From Globodera rostochiensis (lineage: Eukaryota > Nematoda > Chromadorea > Rhabditida > Heteroderidae): a DNA stretch of 64,000 bases. This document shows, piece after piece, positions 1 through 11,000 of the stretch. The notes under the pieces were generated by a model that was not told where the DNA came from, did not search any database, and worked only from the letters and a program-made list of their open reading frames with translations. Position 1 is the stretch's first letter. Every line of letters begins with the position of its first letter. The position numbers were made by a program, and so were the translations under genes. The stretch spans positions 3,273,240-3,337,239 of the forward strand of contig JAEVLN010000009.1 in assembly GCA_018350325.1 (NCBI GenBank). Reading direction: 5' to 3'.

Positions 1-430
1 AACATACATATAGGCTTTCAAAAGCTAGTATTCAATAGGCTTAGGCCTAAGTCACCCTGGCTTGAGCTTTGTTAGGCTTAGGCCTAAGCCACCCTGGCTT
101 GGGGTTCGTTAGGCTTAGGCTTAGGCCTAAGCCACCCGAGCTTGGGGTTCGTTAGGCTTAGGCCGAACCCACCCTAAGCTTAAGGTTCATTAGGCTTAGG
201 CCTAAGCGCAATTTGTTAAAAAAGTCGTTTTTTCCTTAATTTTCAAAAATTCAAACCGGTTCAAAAACCGCTTTAAATCTCAATTTTTATTTTCTATAGC
301 CGAATTCGTAATCATTGCATCAAATAACATATTTTCAGACCATTTTTAGAAAAAAAAATTTTCCAAAAATATTGACCAAAAGGGTCCCCCCTATGGTTTT
401 TGCAAACTTTGAGGGTCCATAACTTTCTTC
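1..430. repeat. TTAGGC-rich tandem block with long repeat tail
   Basis: From about 28 to 205 a 37-43 bp unit recurs four to five times. Each unit starts with AGGCTTAGGCCTAAGCC, which is the hexamer TTAGGC head-to-head with its complement, followed by ACCCTGGCTTGGGGTTCG. The tail to about 430 ends in the phrase GACCAAAAGGGTCCCCCCTA. The same block and tail recur in the same order at 63100-63420, so this is one dispersed repeat family. A second short block is at 778-865. TTAGGC is the usual nematode telomere hexamer, but here it is interrupted and palindromic, so it is not a telomere end. Confidence 0.8.
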
Positions 431-973
431 AAAGTGGTTTCCGCGGCAAAATTTTTGCGGATTCGGACTCAGCTCGATGAGAGGAATCGATTGGTAGTAT
501 TTTTATTCGGATCCGAACCACTCCCATATAGTGTAGAAATACCCAATTTTTTATATGTGATAGGGCAAGTAATTCTTGACCTATATCAAAAAGGGAAAGG
601 GTTCTGATCAGTTTAAGCCAATATATGGCCCTTCAAATTACCCAAAAAGTGCTCAAAAAGTTTTGGGGCTCGGGGACCATAAAAATTATTTGCCATAAAT
701 CGAAATGCCACATAAAGTGCTTTTTCTGATCCGACAAAGTCACATTGGCCAATTCGGCCAGAATTCCGGTGTAAACATTAGGCCTAAGCCACCCTGGCAT
801 GGGGTGCGTTAGGCTTAGGCCTAAGCCATCAAGGCTCGGGGCGCGTTAGGCTTAGGCCTATCAAGAGTAAATTATAGGTGTAAAATGTTTTGGGCCCCAA
901 ATTGGACCAAAAAGGAGTTTTTTCCTCCTCTTTCCTGCTTCTCTTCTTCCACCTGTTGATATTATAAGACTTA
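431..973. other. Repeat-derived intergenic DNA, no gene seen
   Basis: The stretch 585-650 (phrase GATCAGTTTAAGCCAATATA) is repeated almost exactly at 7083-7150. A short TTAGGC/GCCTAA block lies at 778-865. No coding signal was seen on either strand. Confidence 0.6.
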
Positions 974-1523
974 CGAGGGGAACAACCCTTACTGTGACCA
1001 CTCAGATCACTTTCAAACCATGGCTATCATGTTGAGCGCCCTCGATTTACTTTGTAAATTTTCGGTTTTTTTGGCCCGCCCACACAGTGAAGGTGAAAAA
1101 TGCAATTTATTTTTGCATGTTTTCTTGAAAAACCACTGCTCCGGGACTTTAAAAACTCATATCTCAGCTCAAAGTTGGTGAAACTTTTAAAAATTCATCA
1201 CTTTTTTAACAAAATAATTTTTTTTCAAAATCGGGAAAAAGGTGTTTCTAGGGGTATTCGGGGGCGTAGAACCTATATCTGACCTCCATTTTGTCTGATT
1301 CTAAATCCAAAAACCCGAATTCGAATATTTAAACAAATCAATTTTTTCAAACTCGATTTATTGCAGTATCTTGTCCGGGGTTCGGAATCGGCCGAAACAG
1401 AAAAAGATATGGATTCTATGCCCCGAATACCCCTAGAAACACCTTTTTCCCGATTTTGAAAAAAAGTTATTTTGTTAAAAAAAAGTGATGAGCTGGGGGC
1501 GACCATTGCCATTCCCCTCGTTA
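974..1523. mobile_element. Foldback (MITE-like) element
   Basis: The stretch about 1190-1275 is repeated as its reverse complement at about 1410-1497, sharing phrases such as AAAAAGGTGTTTCTAGGGGT, so the single strand could form a hairpin of about 85 bp. The outermost bases ACGAGGGGAA (974) and TTCCCCTCGT (ending 1523) are also inverted. A related copy lies at 36225-36575 and shares the phrases TTACTGT, ACCACTCAGATCAC and GGCCCGCCCACA. No transposase is encoded, so this is probably a non-autonomous DNA element. The exact ends are uncertain. Confidence 0.6.
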
Positions 1524-3028
1524 GTCACACATGTTTTTTGTAAGAAAAAAATGTTAAATAATGCTCACAAAAAACTGTAAATAAAAAACATCAATATAAA
1601 TAGGGTTGTCACCCCCGCAAAAATAAGATTTTTTGAAAAAATTCGCTCCATCTTCTGAATTTTTGCTGCAATTTTCTTAACAATGATTGACAATTTTGGT
1701 TGCAAATTCAACAAATGAGTAAAAATAAATTTCCCACCGGCGCTGAATGGAACTTTTTTAATAAATTTTCAAATATTTTTTAATTAAATGCGTGCAAAAC
1801 CTGAATTTTTGAATAATTCACCGCATTTTTTTGAATTTTTGTTTTCATTTTCTTAGCCAAGATTGCCGATTAATGTAAAGATTTTGCTTTACCGGACCTC
1901 TCCTACTATTAAAAAGCTTCAAAAAATTACCGAATTTTTAAAATTTGGTTGCAAATCCCTTAACAAATTAGTCAAAAATTCAAGGCGCCTGTCGGCACCG
2001 CCGACCCCTCCCCGTCTCCCCCTTCAAAAGTGAATAAAAATTCTCTTAAAAATGGTTGACAACTTAAAAATTATTTTCAAATTTTGAATTTTCCGGGCAT
2101 TTTTGGGTCGGGAATTCCGGTTTTCGGACACTGTTTAGGATCCGGTTACATCACTGAGGCACTTCCCTTCTCTTCTATCAGAACAAATTTAAAAAATCGG
2201 CTCTAATGTCAATAAATTTAAAAAAAAAAACAAAAATTTGACCTCTAAAATTTTGAAAAAACCCCGCAACCCCGACCCCGACAGTCCCGCCCCCGAAAAA
2301 CCCCGACCCCGCAATTCTCAACCCCGCACGCGGGGTGACAACCCTAAATATAACATTGTTCGTTGTGGCTTTAAAGCTACTCCGAACATGACCAATATGA
2401 CTTTCTTGCCCATTGATCAATTCATTTAATTGAATGGTTCTCTGACTTTTCGTCAATGGACTTTTTGTCAACGACTCTTCGTCAACGACATTTCGTCACT
2501 AACAAATAAGAAAGGATTTTAAAAAACAACAAATTTCAATTTAATTTAAACCAACAACATTCAAGTCTAGGGCAAGAGCGTAGAACTAATTCTGACCTCC
2601 ATCTTGACCAATTTCATACCCCGAACCCTAATTCGAACATTTTTTCAAAAATTCAAATTTTCCAAAAATTAATTTCAGCCTCAAAATCATTCAAAAAGCA
2701 CTAAAATTGCGGGAAAATTTGATAGATTCCATTTTTTGAGGTTTATAAGAAAATGATTTAATTTAATATTTTGTTAGTAAATTTAATTCGAAATATCAAA
2801 TATGTCAATGTTACCCAAAGGCGATTCTACAAAATCCTATAAAAGTGAAAAAACTCAGAAGATCAATTGTTTTTGAGTAGTTTATCCATAAGAGAAGCTC
2901 AGAGACTCCCTGATAGAGCCCCCATTAAAGGCGGGTTAAGCATAATAAAGGTTGGTGTTGTGATAAATAATTTTACAAAAAAAAATGTTTCGGTCACCAA
3001 ATCGGGCATTTCTTTCACATCATCAACT
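1524..3028. other. AT-rich intergenic DNA
   Basis: No convincing exon was seen. There is a C-rich island at 2260-2340 and a short run of related phrases ('TTTTCGTCAATGGAC', 'TTCGTCAACGAC') at 2435-2500 that resemble the foldback family at 31230-31960. Confidence 0.5.
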
Positions 3029-5505
3029 CTAACAACACTGGACTTTGTGCAGCCAATCGGCCTTGGAACCACCAAAAGTTTGGTCCCAATTTACTTCAAA
3101 AAGCCCATCCATTCCATTGGACTTGAGCTGTTTCGGTGTGCTGCGCGGATGATTGGGGCTAATTTGTGGCAAAAACGATGGATCTTGAACAAAAAGAAAA
3201 ATAATCAATTTAAAACAAAATAAAAAACATTTTTTTAACAATTTTAATTTTTGTGAGAAGGTTACGGACAAAATTAAATATTTATATTATTAAAAAGGAG
3301 ATTTGATCATTTAAGTTTTCCAAATAAAAGTTTTCAAAATGTGAACAAAAAGAATGATGACCTTCAATTTCGTGCCGGTATTCCATGTTGTAGCGAAGGA
3401 TTCCGAGAAGACTTCCATCCTGCCTGTGGCAAACCAAATTCGGCGCTTTTGTCGTGTATATGCATGCTCTGGTCTGTCCAATTGGCACAATACAATTGGA
3501 CTCGGCGGCACAAAGCAATGCCCTGAAAAAAAGAAAATATTTTCGAATAAAAGAAAATCAAAATAATTTGTTGTTAACAACAAATTGACCTTTCAACCCT
3601 TTATTCAAAAACTGGTTTGAGTTCAAATCATACATTTTGATTTACCACACTTTTCGATAACCCAAAAACAAACTCTTTTTTTAATTTGTTCCCATTTTTG
3701 GCATTTAATATTTTTGGTGTTTAAACCCATCTAAATCGAACCATTTCAGCAACAGACGACTTTCTTCGCTTTTGTGGACAACGACAAAAACGGCCTCAAA
3801 TTGTGGCGGGTCGTTGTCGCCGGTCAGATCAAAAGTTTTGGTGTCCCCGTAATTGGTGTGCGTGGGCAAAAAGTCATATATTCCTTGAAAACTTTCAAAT
3901 TTTAAAATTTCCACTTTTACCACCTGGATGGGTGGCGCGGTTCATTCCATGTCCCGAAACTTAATACAAAAATGATTTTGTTTGATATATGATAGTAATT
4001 ATGGCAAAAATTTTACAAATTTTAATAATACAGATTTTACATTAAAATTATTGTAAATAATTTAATACATACAGCTTGGCAATTGCACGGCCCCGATTTT
4101 GCCGCTTTGAATAGGGGCAAAAAGTGTTGCCAAATTGTTGCTTTCAAAAACAATTGAATTGTCCAACCAAACGAATGTGTCAAATTCCGAAAAAACATGC
4201 TGAATTTGATTGAATTAATTTTTAATTCAAATTTTTAATTCAAATTACCGCGAGAACAAAAAGTTTCCACGCATTGCTTTTCAGAGCCCGCACTCGGCCT
4301 TCGTCCATTTGCGTATAATCGAAAATGCGCCATTCCAAATTGCAAATCGAATTGATTTCATTTATCTTTTAAATTATATTTTATTTAATTTTTTAAAAAA
4401 AACAATTTTTTAGCGATTTAAAGTAAATTTTTGTCACTTTTGAAAAGTTTTTCGATTTAGAAATTTAAAATAATTTAATCATTTTACCCATTCTTTGTTT
4501 TTTGTCACCATCCCCAGGTCATAAGCGATTACGTGCTGTGTGCAACCGAATTTGTCTTTGATGTTGGCAAGCAAAGCTCGAAAAGATGGGTAATATTCGT
4601 CAACGGCGGCTGTCACGAACACGAATTTCGGGTGGCCGGGGCTTTTGACCTGAAATTTATTTATTATTATTATAATTTGTTTATTAAAAGTATAATTCGG
4701 AGATTCCCGCGGGAAAAGTATGGCATTCCCGGTCACTACCCAACTCTTTTTTGCTAAGCTGGATTTGTTTTGATTTTTAATATTTAGTTTTTATTTCATT
4801 AAAATTTCAGAATTGGTGTTCCATAAAGAATAAACTTATTATTATTCAATTAAATGATTTAAATCGTTGAATTTAATTAATTAAAAAAATAGCTTTTCTA
4901 ACCGTGATTGTTTCGTTGATCGCATATTTGTCCGAAAGTTTGTAGCGCTCAAGCAACCACTTGTTGGAACAATCAAATTTTTTGCCTCGGATTATGCGAG
5001 AATCGTTCATGGTGACACTGTAGACCATCTAAAATAATCCAAAAATAATAAAATTGATTCAAAAATAATTAAAATTGTTCAAAATAATTAAAATTGATTC
5101 AAAATGATTCAAAAATAATTAAAATTGATTCAAAATGATTCAAAAATAATTAAAATTGATTCAAAATATTCAAAAATAATTAAAATTGATTCAAAATGAT
5201 TCAAAAATAATTAAAATTGATTCAAAATATTCAAAAATAATTAAAATTGATTAAAATAGTTTAAATTTATACATTCTCGCCACAGCACTCATCTGACACG
5301 TCATTTTCATTGGGTGTTGCCCTGAATTTTAAAGAATTTAATGACAAAAAAGTCAATTATTTTATAAAATTTATTTTTACTCCAAAGAAAAGTTTCCTCG
5401 AAACTCGAAATGGGAGATTTTTTTAGACTTGGAACTCTTTTTGCCGTTTGAGAGGTTCCATGGCAAACACAAAATAATATTTATTAAAATAAGAATAATA
5501 CGCAT
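3029..5505 (-). CDS. Secreted DUF1647 family protein (glycosyltransferase-like)
   Basis: I read nine exons on the minus strand: 5505-5381, 5321-5273, 5028-4903, 4649-4488, 4365-4249, 4199-4073, 3913-3727, 3522-3362 and 3183-3029. Together they give 402 codons plus stop with matching phases. The N-terminus, MRIILILINIILCLPW, is a hydrophobic signal peptide or anchor. Downstream are FVFVTAAVDEYYPSF, VIAYDLGM, ALKSNAWKLFVLA, FDTFVWLDNSIVFES, GIYDFLPT and CIVPIGQ followed by CHRQDGSLLGIL, in the order I know from the nematode DUF1647 family (PF07801). That family has no proven reaction; the YDLG and LDNS motifs suggest a nucleotide-sugar transferase fold acting in the secretory route. The acceptor of exon 7 is the weakest call, since two other AGs lie nearby. 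A stretch TTTAAG just before the ATG could be a splice or trans-splice acceptor. Confidence 0.82.
5038..5262. repeat. Tandem repeat in intron 2 of the DUF1647 gene
   Basis: About seven copies of a 30-33 bp unit built from AAAAATAATTAAAATTGATTC and CAAAATGATT. It lies wholly between exons 2 and 3. Confidence 0.75.
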
Positions 5506-6228
5506 TTTGCACCTTAAATTATTTAAATAAACAAAATTCATTTTTCAAACTCATAATCTTTTTTTTCAATTCAGCTGGAATAAATGATTAGCTAACTGGG
5601 GGCGGGGGGGGGGGGGGTAATTGCGGAGTGCCAAAAAACGGGTAAAATTTGGAAGTATTTATTTCAAAAAAAAATTAAATTAAAGTGACTTTTTTGCACA
5701 TATTAAAATTGCCAGAAGAAAAGATTGAAAACAAAAGCTAAAAAAAATGTACATTCACTCCTATTGATGGCATTTTCTATTACATTTAATTATTTGAATA
5801 AGAAAGCCTTTATGTATTTATATTTTGTACAATTCAAATGGAATAAAAATATTCTGTTTGCTGCCGCCGTCTTAGAAATGGATGAATTTTTTTGGTTGAT
5901 TCATTAACAATTTATATCAAACCAAAGATATTTTGTTAATCATCCGCCCGCTTTTGCCGATGAAAGACTAAGAAAAAGCATTCAAATGACGCACCCTTTT
6001 CGAATCGCAATTTTCTTTTGGAATTTTTGTGTGGAAATGACAAAAAAATGTTCAATGTTGTCCCCTTGTCCCAACCTGACTTCCTCCAAAATCACTTAGC
6101 GTAAATACTGTTTTAATTACCCATGCGTAATTATTTTCAACCCTCTCCTAGAGTGGGTAATTATTACAGGGGGGGGTGGGGGATTATTACAGGGTGAGTA
6201 ATTAAAACAGTATTTACGGTATGTGTTT

Positions 6229-6369
6229 ATTCCACGGTGGAGATTAAGACGAAAAAGTGCGATCGAAAGCGTTGCGTTAGGAGAAGATGATGAAGCCGAT
6301 CCCAATCCGAAGGACATCATTTTGTGGAATGAAAGGTTTCTCTCGGTGCCCCTCCCCCGATGTTAGCAT
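6229..6369 (+). other. Coding-like stretch, unknown
   Basis: One plus-strand frame reads RRKSAIESVALGEDDEADPN then PKDIILWNERF before a stop. The balanced, charged composition looks like a real exon rather than chance, but I see no partner exons or clear splice sites, and a poly-G run follows. It could be an exon remnant. Confidence 0.25.
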
Positions 6370-7074
6370 TGTAAAGGACGCCGGGGGGGGGGGGGGCAAT
6401 GCAAAATGAAAGTGTTATCGGACATTCATCATTCGAGATTGATGGGAAAATGGATTGTTTGTGAGTGAAGGGTCAAAGGTTCAATTGCAAATGCGTCTTA
6501 TGGTAAAAAAATTCGCATTTAATTCCAAAACCATTACATTTGGCCACATTAGCATTTTGATTATTTTTGCTTTATAATTATTTAAAAATTTCAATTTATT
6601 ATTATTTAGAGAAAAATGTTAACCCAGAAGTGTTGTGATCGGATGCTAACTTTCATAGATTTAAACTCGCTTTATTTAAACTTTTTATTAAATAAAAAAA
6701 TATGTTTAGAACATTTATTTTGGTGCAATGTTATTCATGGCGCGTGTTCAAAAGTTTTTGGCACAAATATAAACAAAAATGAATGAGTTTGAGGTCAAAA
6801 GATTTTTTGAATTTTCCAAAAATTGTTCGAATTCGAGCCCCGGGGTTACGAATTGGTCAAAACGAAATTTTCGACTCTAAACCCCTGAATTTTTCCAAAA
6901 ATTAGTGACCTTTGAATTTTTGTTTCAAAAACTCCAAAAATAGTCCGAATTTGCATTCAAATCAGATACATACATAAAGCAAAATGTTAAAAATTTAAGC
7001 CAATTCTTTGGAACATTTTAAAACTTTTTTGGCATTTAATGCCAATCAATCAAATAATCAATTAATCTTCACAC

Positions 7075-7265
7075 ACATATCAAAAAAGGGAAGGGTTCCG
7101 ATCAGTTTAAGCCAATATATGGCCCTTCAAATTACCCAAAAATTACCCAAAATGTGCCCTTTAGGGAATAAATCAATTTTTTCAAATCGATCTGAAATGA
7201 ACCAATTTTTTATATTTGATAGGGCAAGTAATTCTTAGACACATATCAAAAAAGGGAAGGGTTCC
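7075..7265. repeat. Dispersed repeat, second and third copies
   Basis: 7083-7150 matches 585-650 nearly base for base (phrases AGGGTTCCGATCAG and GGCCCTTCAAATTACCC). 7215-7262 repeats the first part (GGGCAAGTAATTCTT). Confidence 0.7.
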
Positions 7266-8066
7266 GACACAACTGCTGGAAATTGCTCTGAGATTAAACA
7301 TAAAATATTTTGCGACATAATTTTCCAATAAAAAAAAAAATTCTCTTTTAGCCAGATGGCCTCATAAAATATGAATTGGAAGGAACCAAATTGACAACAT
7401 ATGGCTCTAAAATTCCATTGGCAGCAGGTGGCCGGGCACCCTCGTTCATGCCCGCAGGGGTTTTTTCCCCTAAAATTATAATCGGAAGACCGTTTTTGAC
7501 CTTTTTTTTGCAGGTATCGATTTATTTGAACCTTAAGTAGTGACCGACCTGTTTTTAACCATTTAATTGCTCTTTTAAACGTTTTTGATTTTATCAATTT
7601 TTGGGCCCTAAGGCAATGAATGTTCAGACAAAGGTTTAAATTCAACACACACACAATATATAAATGCATATTTTCTCTGCAAATTCTCATCTGTTTTCAA
7701 CGAGGGCAGGCACTTATTGGCAATATAATGATTAGGGCCCGGTGAAATCAAATTTACGGATCCAGAACCGGATTTTCAATTTTGAAAATTTTCCGGAAGG
7801 ATTTTCCGAATAAATCCGGAATGGTCAAAAAACCCGGATTCCGGAAACTCGAGCCGGACTCCGGTCCGGCACCGGGCCCTAATAATAATAATATGTTATG
7901 ATTAATTGATTGATTGATTCCATTGAGCACAAACGAAAAGGTTGGGGAGGAATTGGAGACGACAAGAAAATACACAAAAACAAAATTGTTAGCGAGATGA
8001 AAGCGCGCCTCACGCGGTGGGTTTGTGTTATATGTAAAAGTGAACAAACATTTTCTTTTCTAATCA

Positions 8067-11000
8067 TCAAATTTTTGTGTATGTGCCGTCGTCGATGCGC
8101 GACTGCATGTCGGCGCTGAGCGGCGCGTACCTCTTGCGGCCCGCGTCCCAATAAAACAAATGGTTCCCTGCGGCACAGCGGCGCAAATCGTAGCCTTTAA
8201 TTAAATACAATACACTAGGGTAGGGCGGGACCGGGACTTTTGGAAAAACCGGGACCGGGATTAAATTTGGTCCCGGTCAAAAAAAAACTTGGGAGTACTG
8301 GACAAAAACAAGAGAAAAAAAATGCTTGGTAAAAACCCGAGACTATTATAAGGGGATTTTAAAGGAATTTTTAAAAACCGGGAGCAAAATTTCAGTACCA
8401 AAATGGGAAAAATTGACCATTTCAGTACTGGTCCCGGTCCCGTCCTACCCTACAATACACAATATTATTGACTTATTATGCCATCCAAACAAAAAAAGAA
8501 GCGGCGCGGTAGCTCAGTGGAAGACAGGTAGTGCCAGAATGCACTCTTTTAGTGGCAAATGCCACTATTTTGGAAATTTGTCACTTTTTTGGCAATATTC
8601 ACCACACCCAGCACAATTTTGCCACATTTTTGAGCTTCTCCTTAAGAAAAATTAGCTTAAAAATGCCACTATTTTGACCCTCGACGCCATAAAAATTCCA
8701 ATATTTTAGAGCCGGTTGCCATATTTTCTCGAAAGTGATCTGGCACACGTCTGGGCCCACGGGGATTGGATGAAGAAGGCGTGGGTTTAAGTCCCACCCG
8801 CCGGAGGTTACCATTTTGGTTGCCCGTGTTGCCCACCTTCCTGCTGTAGCTGCGTTTTCTTCAGCTTGAACGTGCCGGTCCGGTCCACCTGGTCACAAAT
8901 GCGCAGGAACACCGGCACCGCGTACAGCGCCAACTGGTCAACGAGGTGGGCGGACAGCTGATCGATGAATGTCTAAAGACGGGAAGGGGTCACATAATAT
9001 GTACAGAGCACGGACTGATCGAGATTCTCGATCGAGAATTTTGGATTGAAGAAATTTTGGCTCGACCGAGATTTGTCGAGATTCTCGATCAAAATCTTGT
9101 GATCGGTCCTCAACGGGCTCTAATATGTACACATCATCATTCCAGACTGGCACTGTATTCAATTTTCTAATCGCCACCACTCCCACCCGATCGATCGATC
9201 GATCACCTCTTCGTCCGTGCCGTCCACCATTGTCAACGCGATCATGCCCGCGCGACCCTCTCTGCCCGGCACTTGCACTCCGTAAACAGTGGCGTCCAGA
9301 ATGGCACGCAACGGCTGCAACACGCCTTCCACCTTATTGAATTAAGAGAATCGCGTTATTTATACACTTTCATAATTTGATGGTTCATCGATTAATGTGA
9401 TCAGCAGATCATTTTCCAAAACTGATCATTGATGTGGGACCGAGGGCCAATAACTTGCTTCAGCCTCGACCAATTCAGACATTCGTTTAAGGCAGGGATG
9501 CCATTTGTCCTTATTTATAAGATTTGTCCTTATTTGAGGCCTTCGTCCTTATTTTGTTCTTATTTTTCGAATTTTGTGAAGATTTTCATAATATTTTGAT
9601 CCAATTTTCAAAATTAGAAAATTTCGAAGCGAATTGGACCAATTTTCATTACAAATTGAGTCAAAATTCCAAAAAAAATTTTTCGGCGGCGCCTATCGGC
9701 ACCGCCGACCCCCCCCCCCCCTACTAAAACAGAATTCGTGAAAAAAATCCATTATTTTTGAAAATCGGCAAAATTTTCGAAAATCCATGGGAGCAATTCC
9801 CAAGCCCAAATTGTTGAGAAAAATTGTCTGAGGAGAGAAATATGGTTAAAAAACTCAAATTTCATGCAAAAAATAAAAATTTACTGCATTTTTGAACATT
9901 TTGTAAAGTGTCCTTATTTTTGCAAACAAAATGCCAGCAAAATCTTATTTTTGAGCTTCACTGTCCTTATTTTGAAAAATTTTTGATGGCATCCCTGGTT
10001 TAAGGCCATTCGAAAGCGCCACAAAGAGTGAAGCTATTTTATAAGCTAAAAAGAGCTTTACGATTGGACAAAACTCAAAAAAGTTATGACCACCAGAGAA
10101 ATCCACCCCAAAAATCAAGAGTTTTAATTTTTTTTTCTCGCCATAACTATTCGAGAATTGTCTATAATCAATCGCCTATTCGATTGGGACCCGGTCTGGG
10201 GCGGGTCAATGATCCGATCACACCCAAATCTTGAAATGCTGCAACACAACACAACAAAACACACACACCTCAGTTGTGCTGACATTTTCGCCCCGCCAGC
10301 GATAGGTGTCGCCACAGCGATCCTAAAAATGAAATGAACAAAATTCTAAATGTTACACACCGCTAATAAGGTAATATTATTTTTAAATTTCAAAAAACAA
10401 ATATGTAAATCCTACACACAAAAGGCATTTATTTGCATAAGCTTTTGACATTTAAAATAGGTAAGAATCATTCGTAAAATTTTGCCACGTGAAATTTGAA
10501 AATTTTCTAAACACCCCCCCCCCCTCCAAAATGGATTTTTGCTGTTTTTTTGTCAATATATTTGTGTCGGCATTTGAATATTATTAGGATTATTCGAATT
10601 TCACTAGTAAAAAATTTGAAAATATATGAGGAGTTCGTAAAATTTTTGAATAAAAAATTATTTAAAAAAACCTCAATTAAATTCAAATTTTTACTCGTAA
10701 AATTTGAAAGAAATTTCCGTAAAAGTGGATTCAAATTTTACTAAAATTCAATTTTGTGAACATATTCAAATTTTATTAACTCCTCGTATCGTTTAAATAT
10801 TTTCAAATTTTACTAGAAAAAATCGAATAAAGAATTTCCACCTTAAAATAGACGTAGCCAAGCCGGTCCCAGTGCAGCACGTCGCCGGTGGAGAACACCT
10901 GGTCGCCAGCCGACTGGCAGTTCCTGATCAGCTTCTTCTGCGTGTCGCTCTCATTGACGTAGCCCTCGAAACGGGACAACGGGTCGTTGCGGATGGCACC

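Larger units (their letters stand above)
5506..8066. other. Intergenic DNA with G runs and dispersed repeats
   Basis: Long G runs occur at about 5601-5617 and 6383-6396. Duplicated phrases lie at 7083-7150 and 7240-7265 (see the repeat at 585-650). A GGATCCGG-type stretch is at 7755-7880. The 151-codon minus-strand open frame at 7235-7690 overlaps these repeats and looks accidental. Confidence 0.5.

Noticed and set aside
1..205. Telomere end
   Set aside because: TTAGGC units are interrupted, palindromic and flanked by ordinary repeat sequence on both sides; similar blocks are internal elsewhere.
7235..7690. 151-codon minus-strand frame with several cysteines
   Set aside because: Overlaps dispersed repeats, has no splice or start support and no recognisable motif.
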